From positions 1 to 33,027 of the forward strand of contig NZ_JADEXU010000087.1 in the NCBI RefSeq assembly GCF_015206895.1: a stretch of DNA of 33,027 nt, in the 5' to 3' direction. The notes beneath the pieces are model-generated. The model was not told the origin of the DNA. It did not search any database and saw only the letters and a list, made by a program, of their open reading frames with translations. Each line of letters opens with the position of its first letter. The first letter of the stretch is position 1. Shown here in pieces: positions 16,009 to 24,900 of this stretch. Source of the stretch: Nostoc sp. LEGE 12450. Its GTDB lineage: Bacteria > Cyanobacteriota > Cyanobacteriia > Cyanobacteriales > Nostocaceae. The position numbers and the translations under genes were made by a program.

Positions 16009-16543
16009 AGGTGATCAAGCTGATAGGGGATGTTGCTGTTACCCATTTTGAAACCAGACTCTCAAGCATCAAACTTGGTTTCCCATAGCTATGAGCCAGA
16101 AACTTCAGCTAGATTTTTTCTATGTGGTAAACAGCATGTATCTTTGTCCTACTCTAGATGAAAATTTATTTTCAACAAAGTAGAAAAGTATCAATTCTAA
16201 TTAAGGTTTACCTGACTTTAACTGCTAATTCCGTACAAGAGTATAAATCAACTATTGTTTTGAATGCTAACTGCTAATTATCGCCAAGTAATTATGTAGA
16301 ATACCTCCTACATTTATTTGCGGTTTGATATTTTGAAATTTCTTGATGTTTATTACTTGTTCTTAATGTATACATAATTACTATACAAATCTTTTACCTA
16401 TTTCCTAAAGGCGCTTCTTACTGCTTTCCCTTTCCATCATCCCATCTATGTGTAGCGTTTGATTTCAGGACATCCTGGGCAACATCAGGATGATTCATAC
16501 TTTTTTGAAACTAATTAGGACTTACGCAAAACTACACGCGGTA

Positions 16544-16565
16544 AGGGCAATTTATGAATTGCCCT
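16544..16565. repeat. Perfect inverted repeat AGGGCAATT / AATTGCCCT
   Basis: A 9-bp perfect stem with a 4-base loop (TATG). It lies about 20 bp from the TTAGGACTTACGCAAAA word and about 40 bp from the next hairpin, so the region looks like a nest of small mobile-type repeats. Confidence 0.6.
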
Positions 16566-16604
16566 AAGATGAAAATTTTTCTTTTCGGCCATTGTTTGCC
16601 TAAC

Positions 16605-16630
16605 TAGAGGCGCAAGGCACTGCGCCCCTA
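16605..16630. repeat. Dispersed hairpin repeat, GGCGCAAGGC family (copy 1)
   Basis: TAGAGGCGCA pairs with TGCGCCCCTA with one A-C mismatch around a short loop. A second copy is at 16686-16711 in the same orientation. Both match a palindrome I recall as common in Nostoc intergenic DNA. Confidence 0.65.
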
Positions 16631-16685
16631 CTAACGACAAGGGACTTGCAAAAAATAAATATATCCTAAATTATTTATAGATTTC

Positions 16686-16711
16686 TAGGGGCGCAAGGCA
16701 TTGCGCCTCTA
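16686..16711. repeat. Dispersed hairpin repeat, GGCGCAAGGC family (copy 2)
   Basis: TAGGGGCGCAA pairs with TTGCGCCTCTA (one G-T pair) around a GGCA loop. It lies 81 bp from copy 1 and differs from it by a few substitutions in the stem. The differing bases keep the hairpin, which suggests the fold matters. Confidence 0.65.
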
Positions 16712-16805
16712 CGATAGGATCTTTTTTTAACTGGAAGTCCCCCAACTTAAAAATTTGTTGATTTATTTGACAAATGGCACAAACTAGCAGCCTTCACATT
16801 GATTG

Positions 16806-19235
16806 CTACTTTTTGATGTGAGCAATGGTAACACCAGTACCGCCATCTGCTTGTTCTGCTGCTTCATAGTTGTTCACTCTGGGATGCTGCTGCAAAAATG
16901 CGTGAACTCCTTGTCGCAGTTTCCCAGTACCGTAACCGTGAATAATCCAGACTGGGCCTGTAGCTTCTGAAATAGCTTTATCTAAAATATATTCGGCATC
17001 AGCTACTCGTTTTCCACGCAAATCGATGGTATTTTTGGAAGTCCGAATTTCTGGGACAGCTGGCGGTGGGGGGGTTACTGCTGCTGGGGTTGGTTTGGCT
17101 TTAACAACTGGTTCGGGTTTTTGACCATCTAGAGATTCTACGTCTTGCAACTTCACGTTCATCTTCATTAGCCCAAAGCGAACGCTTAACTCGCCATCCT
17201 CATCAGGGGCGGTGATCACATCTGCTATCTGTCCCAATTTTGGAATGCGGACGCGATCGCCTACTTTGGGCATAAACCCAGCTTTTGGTTTTGCTGGCGT
17301 TGCTGGCTGATATTGCTGGCCAATTTGATTCAAAGCATTAGTTGCTTGCTGGGCTTCTTGCGCTGTGGGCGTACCTTTCTGCAAGCGACGAATCACTTGG
17401 GCAATTTCACCTCTTGCTTGGGCGATCGCTTGTTGGACTGCTATTTCCTGGGAAGCCCGCAAACTGCTTTCCCTTTCTTCCAAACTTGCGGCTTTTGCGG
17501 ATACTTCTTTGTATAAACGTTCCGCTTGCTGCAACAAACTTTGGGCTTCGGCTGCTTTGGTTTCCTGGCGGCGGCGTTGGGCTTCTAAGCCAGCAATCAC
17601 TTGGTTGACTTCATCTGTGGCCTCTCCCACTTGGATTTTTGCCTCTTTTACCACTTCTGGTTTTAATCCCAGGCGTAAGGCAATGGTTAAGGCATTAGAA
17701 CGTCCGGGGATGCCCCACAGCAGACGGTAAGTAGGCGAGAGAGTACTTTCGTCAAATTCTACAGAGGCATTTTCAAACCGCTCGTCTTCGTATTTCAGGG
17801 CTTTTAGTTCGCCGAAGTGAGTAGTGGCGATCGTTAGCTGTGCATGGTTAGCGAGATATTGCAACAAGGCGATCGCTAAGGCACTACCTTCAACTGGATC
17901 GGTTCCTGCACCGACTTCATCGAGTAAAACGAGTGATTGGGGAGTGGGGAGTAGGGAGTGGGGAGTGGGGATTTCTGAATTCTCTTCTTCCCGATTCCCC
18001 AATGCTTCTAAAATTCGGCTAATCCGGCGGATGTGACCAGAGAATGTGGATAAACTTTGCTGTAAGGATTGTTCATCGCCAATATCTGCTAACACTTTGT
18101 CAAACCAAGGAATTTCCACTGGTTCGCGCGCGGGGACAAATAAACCCACTTTGGCCATCAATGCTGCTAACCCCAGAGTTTTTAAGGTTACAGTTTTACC
18201 GCCAGTATTTGGTCCGGTAATGGTTACAACCCGAATTAGCGAATTGATCAGTAAATCCACAGGAACTACTGGTTGCCCTTGTTCATGCTGTTGTTGCCAC
18301 ACTAACAAAGGATGTCGTAAGTTCCGTAAGGTAATGATTTCCTTGTCTTCACGCCGGATAAATCGCGGGGGATTCGCTCCTAGCCAGAAACTATAGCGGG
18401 ATCTAGCGGTTGCCATATCTAAAGTGGTGGCGATCGCTAACAATCTCTCTAAATCTGGTTTGACTGCGGCGACTTGTTCAGTCAAAATACGGCGAATCGC
18501 TTCTTCTTCCGCTTGCTCTCTTCGGATGATTTGCCGCAGTTGGTTGCCTAGAGGCACTACCGAATTCGGTTCTACGTAAAGGGTTGCACCACTCGTTGAG
18601 GTGTCGTGAACAATACCGGGAATAGCATCTTTTTGCGGTGCTTTTACGGGGATAACAAAGCGATCGCTGCGTTGCGTAATTAGCTGTTCTTGAACTGCCC
18701 CAGATTTTGCTTGTAAGATGTTTTGCAGCTTTTGGGTAATTTGGCTGCGTAATCGCCGCAATTCTGTGCGAATTTCTCCCAGTTTTTGACTCGCGCGGTC
18801 AGTTACCTGGGCCCGTTCATCAATACATCGGTGAATTTCTTGTTCTAGTTCTGGATAAGTCCGTAAATCGGCAACTAACTCAGTCAGTATTGGCAAATCT
18901 TCCTGATTGTCGATAACACGGCGCAAACTTCTAGCACCCGCGAGGGTAGTAGCGATCGCTAACAGTTCCTCTCCTGCTAAAACTCCACTGCGTTCTGCTC
19001 GTTCTAGGGAATCGCCAATATCTTGAATTCCCTCAAATGACAGTCCCGTAGTCAGGCGACTTTCCAGTTGGTAGACTTCTTTGGTTTGCTCTAACAACTG
19101 TTCGCTTTGGGTCTGAGAATCGGGTATTTTCAGATGACGCGCAGCTGTCGCCCCCAGCTTAGTTGCCGCGAAGGTGGCAAGGTGCTGGCAGAGGCGATGC
19201 CATTCTAATAATTCTAAGGTTTCAGATTGGATCAA
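16806..19235 (-). CDS. mutS2: Endonuclease MutS2
   Basis: MutS-family ATPase with a C-terminal nuclease domain; the family suppresses homologous recombination or acts on stalled, collided ribosomes. The 809-aa product has MutS core helices, Walker A GPNTGGKT at 341-348, the LADIGDEQSLQQSLSTFSGH signature at 382-401, Walker B LVLLDE at 435-440, a coiled-coil region (about 530-620), and a C-terminal Smr domain with IDLRGKRVADAEYIL and HGYGTGKLRQGV. A Glu- and Pro-rich insertion of about 20 residues (about 413-433) sits just before Walker B, and part of it is encoded by a heptad repeat. The start appears to be TTG, giving the family-like MIQSETLELLEW. It heads leftward into a repeat-rich gap. 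Confidence 0.94.
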   Translation of the reverse strand: MIQSETLELLEWHRLCQHLATFAATKLGATAARHLKIPDSQTQSEQLLEQTKEVYQLESRLTTGLSFEGIQDIGDSLERAERSGVLAGEELLAIATTLAGARSLRRVIDNQEDLPILTELVADLRTYPELEQEIHRCIDERAQVTDRASQKLGEIRTELRRLRSQITQKLQNILQAKSGAVQEQLITQRSDRFVIPVKAPQKDAIPGIVHDTSTSGATLYVEPNSVVPLGNQLRQIIRREQAEEEAIRRILTEQVAAVKPDLERLLAIATTLDMATARSRYSFWLGANPPRFIRREDKEIITLRNLRHPLLVWQQQHEQGQPVVPVDLLINSLIRVVTITGPNTGGKTVTLKTLGLAALMAKVGLFVPAREPVEIPWFDKVLADIGDEQSLQQSLSTFSGHIRRISRILEALGNREEENSEIPTPHSLLPTPQSLVLLDEVGAGTDPVEGSALAIALLQYLANHAQLTIATTHFGELKALKYEDERFENASVEFDESTLSPTYRLLWGIPGRSNALTIALRLGLKPEVVKEAKIQVGEATDEVNQVIAGLEAQRRRQETKAAEAQSLLQQAERLYKEVSAKAASLEERESSLRASQEIAVQQAIAQARGEIAQVIRRLQKGTPTAQEAQQATNALNQIGQQYQPATPAKPKAGFMPKVGDRVRIPKLGQIADVITAPDEDGELSVRFGLMKMNVKLQDVESLDGQKPEPVVKAKPTPAAVTPPPPAVPEIRTSKNTIDLRGKRVADAEYILDKAISEATGPVWIIHGYGTGKLRQGVHAFLQQHPRVNNYEAAEQADGGTGVTIAHIKK
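17941..17970. repeat. Heptad repeat in frame inside mutS2
   Basis: Four tandem 7-mers (GGAGTGG, GGAGTAG, GGAGTGG, GGAGTGG) plus two bases encode residues 423-432 of MutS2 (PTPHSLLPTP on the coding strand), directly before Walker B. The unit is not a multiple of three, so array length changes must be compensated to keep the frame. Confidence 0.8.
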
Positions 19236-19432
19236 GGTTTCAACATCTAATCTGAAATTATCGTAACAATTCTAGCTCCTAGATGGCTAAATCTTAAAGG
19301 AGAAAATTTCGCTTTATTCAAATCAGCCAGATAGTGTGTGGTAATCACCAAGTAATAAATAGCACCTCAAGCTATCTTTACTGGGAAATTACCTTAACAC
19401 AAACTGTCATCGAAAACAATACAGAAACTAAT

Positions 19433-19732
19433 TTAAGTAGCGACTATTTCCTTCACCAAAACGTAAGGCTGAACGATGAGAGTATTAAATCGCTTACTGC
19501 GCTCAAGATTCCATTCTCCCACTTGTACTGTTGTGGGTTTGGTAATTAATTGCTCATTAATCCACTGTTCTACTGATGGAATGTTATCACTGGCGATCGC
19601 AACTCCAACATCCACCAAGTTTAACTCCGGTGCTACCAAAATTACTGCATCTCGTTGTACATGAGGAATTAGCCACTCCCACTCTGCCTCATCCAAAATT
19701 TCTGTTAATTCCGCTTTTAAATCCGACATCAT
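19433..19732 (-). CDS. DUF2288 protein
   Basis: The 99-aa protein contains the DUF2288 signature: LDEAEWEWLIPHVQRDAVILVAP, then LVDVGVAIASDN and a C-terminal RFNTLIVQPYVLVKE. It is acidic, soluble and small, with no cysteines or membrane segment. The function is unknown. Two consecutive ATGs start it; the first was taken, preceded by GAAGA. It lies 197 bp upstream of mutS2 on the same strand and about 95 bp after the AI-2E-like gene, without obvious functional links to either. Confidence 0.87.
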   Translation of the reverse strand: MMSDLKAELTEILDEAEWEWLIPHVQRDAVILVAPELNLVDVGVAIASDNIPSVEQWINEQLITKPTTVQVGEWNLERSKRFNTLIVQPYVLVKEIVAT

Positions 19733-19793
19733 TCTTCAATTTGTCTTGGCTAATAAATTATTTTACATTAATTGCTACTCCCAACTCTTGTAC

Positions 19794-19813
19794 AGACGCG
19801 ATTAATCGCGTCT
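19794..19813. repeat. Dispersed palindrome, ACAGACGCGATTAAT family (copy 2)
   Basis: AGACGCGATTAATCGCGTCT is a perfect 20-bp palindrome, preceded by TAC. It sits 14 bp after the stop of the AI-2E family gene. Compared with copy 1 at 8759-8786, the left flank (GTACAG) is kept but the right flank has changed to CTTTC. Confidence 0.7.
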
Positions 19814-19827
19814 CTTTCACCTTTTAG

Positions 19828-20913
19828 CTAAACTTCTGACTTCATTTCATCAATTTCAAATAAAGATACAATTACTCCTGCAATTGGAATAGATATAAAA
19901 ACACCTAATAATCCTGCGACTCTAGCACCTACTAGCAAAGCAAAAAATATCACTACAGGATTAAGATTCAGCGCATCTTGCATAATTCGAGGCGAAATCA
20001 AATTGTCTTGTATCTGCTGGAGAACAATACAAGCTATCAAGACTTTCAATGCTAACCAAACACCTTGAGACAACACAAACAAAGTCACTGTGCTTACTCC
20101 TAATGTCGCTCCAATACCAGGAATAATATCAAGAAATCCGACTATTATTGATAATATCAAAGCAAAAGGTACTTTTAATATTAAGAAAACTAGAAAAGTT
20201 GTACTTGTGAGAAATGCACTTAATAATAACTGTCCTCTAAAAAATCCTAGAAAAGACCGTCTGATTATATTTGTAAATCTATTGCGGCGATGTTTGGGGA
20301 CTATTTTTAAAATCAAATTCCACAATTTGTCTCCATCTAATAGCATGAAGAAAGCCACAACTGCAATCAAGATAAAAGTCACAAAATTCGTCATGAACCC
20401 TTGTAAGATAGCCAAACTAGTCACAAGGCTTGATACAGCTTGATTCCGCAATTGTTCTTCAATGAAACTTAAATCTATTTGTAAATTACGACTTCGCAAA
20501 AATGCTTCTAATCCTTCTAATAAAGGTACTAAAGAATTTAAAAACACAGTGATACTATCAATTAATTCTTGTCCTTGAGATAAAACCGTTAAGCCCACGG
20601 TAATTATCAGACCGCCTATAATCACAATACTGAGTAAGAAAACTAAGCTAACAGCTACACCGTGGGGCAAAAAACGCCGCAGCCCTTGTACAGGATAGCT
20701 GAGTAAAAAAGCCAAAATTGCCGCAAATGTAAAAATAACGATGACTGCTTCAAAGTAAGCTAAAAGCTGTACAATTGCCCAGCCAGAAGCAACTAAAAGC
20801 AAAAAGCGGACTAATGCCAGATTATTTAATCGCTCCCAAAAATTCTTGGCTTCAAAGCCGCTCATAATGCTGTTTAGGGTGAAATTGCTGGTAGATTTGC
20901 CTAGCAGTTGCAT
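19828..20913 (-). CDS. AI-2E family (PF01594) membrane transporter
   Basis: A 361-aa polytopic inner-membrane protein of the AI-2E exporter-like family, whose members include the TqsA quorum-signal exporter and Na+/H+ antiporter-like proteins; the substrate here is unknown. About eight membrane segments: two near the N-terminus (LVRFLLLVASGWAIVQLL; AVIVIFTFAAILAFLLSY), then VAVSLVFLLSIVIIGGLI, a soluble loop (about 120-175), ILIAVVAFFML, LLSAFLTSTTFLVFLIL, the family signature FLDIIPGIGATLGV, a further helix with LKVLIACIVLQQIQDN, and a last pair ending GVFISIPIAGVIVSLF. The first ATG was taken; Met17 is an alternative. It lies 223 bp from the upstream acyltransferase gene on the same strand. 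Confidence 0.88.
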   Translation of the reverse strand: MQLLGKSTSNFTLNSIMSGFEAKNFWERLNNLALVRFLLLVASGWAIVQLLAYFEAVIVIFTFAAILAFLLSYPVQGLRRFLPHGVAVSLVFLLSIVIIGGLIITVGLTVLSQGQELIDSITVFLNSLVPLLEGLEAFLRSRNLQIDLSFIEEQLRNQAVSSLVTSLAILQGFMTNFVTFILIAVVAFFMLLDGDKLWNLILKIVPKHRRNRFTNIIRRSFLGFFRGQLLLSAFLTSTTFLVFLILKVPFALILSIIVGFLDIIPGIGATLGVSTVTLFVLSQGVWLALKVLIACIVLQQIQDNLISPRIMQDALNLNPVVIFFALLVGARVAGLLGVFISIPIAGVIVSLFEIDEMKSEV

Positions 20914-21136
20914 TTAAGCACAAAGTCTGATGTCATTGCTAGAGCAGATTGACCTTAAACATACAGAGGTTAAGGGGCGATCGCTACCTCCCTAAAGCAT
21001 ATACAGCAGTTTTCTTTCGTATGAAGTACAAAGCTACTGGTTTGGAGGCAGCTTAAAGTGCATAACCTTTCATCATCACCAAAAGTTGCCAAGAACCTTA
21101 TTTACTTGCAAACTGCGTTATCTGAGCTTGTCTAGC

Positions 21137-21775
21137 TTATCGTCCTAAATCATGCATTTTGTTAATTACCGTGGCACACTTTTGTGTCAACGCCTCCAAT
21201 TCCTCTTTATTAGTAGAAGTGGGAGCATCAATCAAGTTACCAATTCTCACAGTAATGGGAACTGCGTGAGGTCGGGACGAGCTTTTTTGTAAAATCTTCT
21301 CAGTACCCCACACACTTACTGGTAATATTGGGGCTTTTGCTTTCGCCGCCAGCAGCAATGCGCCTCTTTTGGGGTCTGTAATTCGACCATCTGGGGTGCG
21401 AGTACCTTGCAAAAAAACGCCGACAGCCCAACCTTTATCGAGATATTCTAGGGCGGAACGGATAGCATTGCGATCGGCACTGCCTCGACTCACCGGGTAA
21501 GCACCGTACAGTTTAATCGCTTGCGCCAAAACAGGGATTTTAAATAACTCTTCTTTTGCCATGTACGCCACAGGACGACGTACACAATTAGAGACAATCG
21601 GCGGGTCAAAGTAACTAGCGTGATTACTTACTACTAATAACGGCCCTGATTGGGGGACATTTTCCGTACCATGAATCTGGCCCCGAAAGTAAGCGTGAAG
21701 CATGGGGCTGACGACTGACCATTTAAAGGCGTGGTAAAGTGCCAGACTGATAAACGGTTCGCGGTTTTTGTCCAC
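21137..21775 (-). CDS. plsC: 1-acyl-sn-glycerol-3-phosphate acyltransferase (PlsC-like)
   Basis: Membrane-associated acyltransferase that converts lysophosphatidate to phosphatidate. The 212-aa product contains the four acyltransferase blocks: I, NHASYFDPP with the catalytic H52 and D57; II, GAYPVSRGSADRNA; III, FLQGTRTPDG at 121-130; IV, APILPVSVWGT. Block III has Gln (Q123) where the family usually has Glu (EGTR). The apparent start is GTG (MDKNREPF); no better upstream or downstream start is obvious. It could act on acyl-ACP made by the plsX-fabH-fabD products encoded about 10 kb away. Assignment to the family is firm; exact substrate (PlsC versus a related lysolipid acyltransferase) is inferred. 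Confidence 0.88.
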   Translation of the reverse strand: MDKNREPFISLALYHAFKWSVVSPMLHAYFRGQIHGTENVPQSGPLLVVSNHASYFDPPIVSNCVRRPVAYMAKEELFKIPVLAQAIKLYGAYPVSRGSADRNAIRSALEYLDKGWAVGVFLQGTRTPDGRITDPKRGALLLAAKAKAPILPVSVWGTEKILQKSSSRPHAVPITVRIGNLIDAPTSTNKEELEALTQKCATVINKMHDLGR

Positions 21776-21909
21776 AGAAGATAATGCAAATCAAACTGAA
21801 TTTAGCATAAGCGATCGCAACACCCAGATCAAACGCAAAAAAGCTATAGATATGTATTACTTCACCCATCGGGGAACACTAAATCTAGAAATCCTTAGAA
21901 TTTAATAGT

Positions 21910-24900
21910 ATGTTTCCCACTACAGTCAGTATTCCTGGATACAAGGTTAGCGAACAACTCTACAACGGTTCTCGAACCCTGGTTTATCGCGGTTATCGAG
22001 AAATTGACTCATTACCTGTAGTGATTAAATTGCTCAAAAATCCTTATCCGAGTTTGGGCGAACTACTATCGTTTCGTAATCAGTACACCATAGCTAAAAA
22101 TCTCAACTCACCTCTAATCATCCAAACCTACAGCTTGGAACCGTATCAGAATGGCTATGCGTTGGTAATGGAAGATTTTGGCGGGATTTCTCTTAAAGAT
22201 TATTTCACTTCTGTACAGAGGCGACATACCGCTTTTCTACAAGAGTTTTTAAGAATTGCGATCGCACTGTGCAATAGCTTAGATGTACTCTACCGGGAAC
22301 GAATTATTCATAAAGATATTAAACCCGCCAATATTCTAATTAATCCCGAAACCAAACAAGTTAAATTAATTGACTTTAGTATTGCATCTCTACTGCCACG
22401 AGAAACTCAAACACTCATCAGTGCGAATGTATTGGAAGGGACACTCAGTTATTTATCGCCAGAACAAACAGGCAGAATGAATCGGGGCATTGATTACCGG
22501 ACTGACTTTTATTCTCTAGGTGTCACTTTCTACGAATTACTAACCGGTAAATTACCCTTTGAATCAAGTGATCCAATGGAGTTGCTACATTGTCATATTG
22601 CAAAAATTCCAGAACAAATCAAAAGTGAAGAAATTCCGCAAGTGATTTCAGATTTTATCATAAAATTGATGATGAAAAATGCTGAAGATCGCTATCAAAG
22701 CTCATTAGGGCTAAAATTTGATTTAGAAAATTGTTTAGGTCAACTAAAAGAAACTGGCAAAATTGAGAGTTTTGTAATTGCTCAACGGGATGTGTGCGAT
22801 CGCTTTCTTATCCCAGACAAACTATATGGAAGAGAGACAGAAATAGCCACCCTAATCCAAGCATTTGAAAGAGTTAGCTTGGGTGCAACTGAAATGATGC
22901 TGGTAGCTGGATTTTCTGGAATTGGAAAAACGGCGGTTGTTAACGAAGTTCATAAACCGATTGTGCGCCAACACGGTTATTTTATCAAAGGCAAATTTGA
23001 CCAATTTCAACGGAATATTCCTTTTAGTGCCTTTGTGCAAGCATTCCGAAATTTAATTGGGCAATTATTAACAGAAAGTAATGCTCAAATTCAGCTATGG
23101 AAAAGCAAAATATTAGAAGCTTTAGGTGACAATGGGCAGGTAATTATTGAAGTAATTCCCGAATTAGAAAGAATTATTGGCAAGCAAACACTAGTAATAG
23201 AATTATCAGGAACCGCATCCCAAAATAGATTTAATTTATTATTTCAAAAATTCACTCAAGTCTTTACTACTGCTGAACATCCATTAGTGATGTTTTTAGA
23301 TGATTTGCAATGGGCAGATTCGGCATCGCTAAAGTTAATGGAGCTATTAATGGCTGACACAGGCCATCTTTTATTAATTGGTGCTTATCGTGATAACGAA
23401 ACGGCACTTGCTTCTCCTGTCGGAGACGCTACGCGAACAAGCCGGGAAACCCATCCAACGCAGTGCCTTGTCAAGCCAGCACACCCGTTAATGTTGACTT
23501 TGAATGATATCCAAAAAACAGGAGCCACGATTAATACGATTACTTTAACACCACTGAGCCAAGGGCAGGTAAATCAATTAGTTGCTGACACACTTAAATG
23601 TTCAGAAAAATTGGCATGGCCTCTTTCTGGCTTGGTATCTCAGAAAACTCAAGGTAATCCGTTTTTTGCTACACAGTTCCTCAAAGCATTACATCAAGAT
23701 GGATTAATTGAATTTAACTTGGACTCAGGGTGTTGGCAATGCGATATTACGCAAATAAATGAGCGATCGCTTACAGATGATATAGTTGAATTCATGGCAT
23801 TGCAATTACAAAAGTTGCCAGAATCAACTCAAAGTGTTTTAAAATTAGCTGCGTGTATCGGGAATCAGTTTGATTTAGAAACATTAGCGATTGTTTGTAA
23901 AGAATCAAAAACAGAAACTGCTGCTTGTTTGTGGAGCGCTTTACAGGAGGGTTTGATTTTACCTCAAAGTGAGGTTTATAAGTTTTTTGTTGGATCAGAA
24001 AAGCAAGCTTTCACTAAAGAAAATTCGGAAATTATTGTATATAAATTTCTACATGATCGCGTCCAACAAGCAGCTTATTCCTTAATACCAGAAGCTCAAA
24101 AACAAAAGACACATTTGATGATTGGTCAATTGTTATTGCAAGGGTTATCCCAGCAAGAGCAACAAGAACGAATTTTTGACCTAGTAAACCAACTGAATCT
24201 AGGACTTGGTGCGATCGCTGAAGATTCCTCCCTTTCCAGCATCGCCATCAATAAGCAGAAAAAACAACTGGCTTGCTTAAACCTGCAAGCAGGACAAAAG
24301 GCAAAACTTTCGGCAGCTTATCAAGCATCCCAGAGCTATTGTACTACCGGGATTGATTTATTACCTGCAACCGCTTGGCAGACTGACTATGAACTAACGT
24401 ACAGTTTGCACCGCGATTGCTCAGAAGCAGCTTATCTGTGTGGTAATTTTGACAGAGCCGAAGTTCTTTATAGGGAAGCACTGAGCCATGCTCAAACACC
24501 CCTGGACAAAGCGGTAATTTATCGCGTGCAAATGACTCAATATCAGCTTCAGGGACGCAATGCGGAAGCGATCGCCATGCAACGCCAGAGTTTACAACTA
24601 CTCGACTGGGAACTACCAAAAGAACAAGAGTTGATTCAAAAAAGTCTGGACAAAGAAATTGCTATAGTTAACAGATTTTTAGAGCAACAGACTGTTGAAT
24701 CCATTCTCAATCTTCCCAAAATGTCAGATGCCAGTATTGCAGAAATGTTGCGAATTTTACAAATTCTCTTCTATGCTGCATGGCTTGATGGTCAACCTAC
24801 TTTAGGATTACTTGTACTTGCCAAGATGACTACTTTATCTTTGCAGTATGGTAATAGCGATATGTCTCCCTTTAGCTATGTCGGCTATGCCTTAATTGCC

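Larger units (their letters stand above)
16009..16805. other. Long intergenic region with dispersed palindromes
   Basis: About 800 bp lie between the 3' end of mutS2 and the 5' end of the DUF3038 gene, both on the minus strand. No credible ORF was found. The left half is AT-rich and presumably holds the DUF3038 promoter. The right half (16520-16711) holds three hairpin-forming repeats listed separately. A word TTAGGACTTACGCAAAA at about 16516 also looks like a common Nostoc repeat boundary. Confidence 0.5.

Noticed and set aside
19334..19549. 71-codon plus-strand ORF opposite the DUF2288 end
   Set aside because: Half of it is antisense to DUF2288, and its composition is not protein-like.
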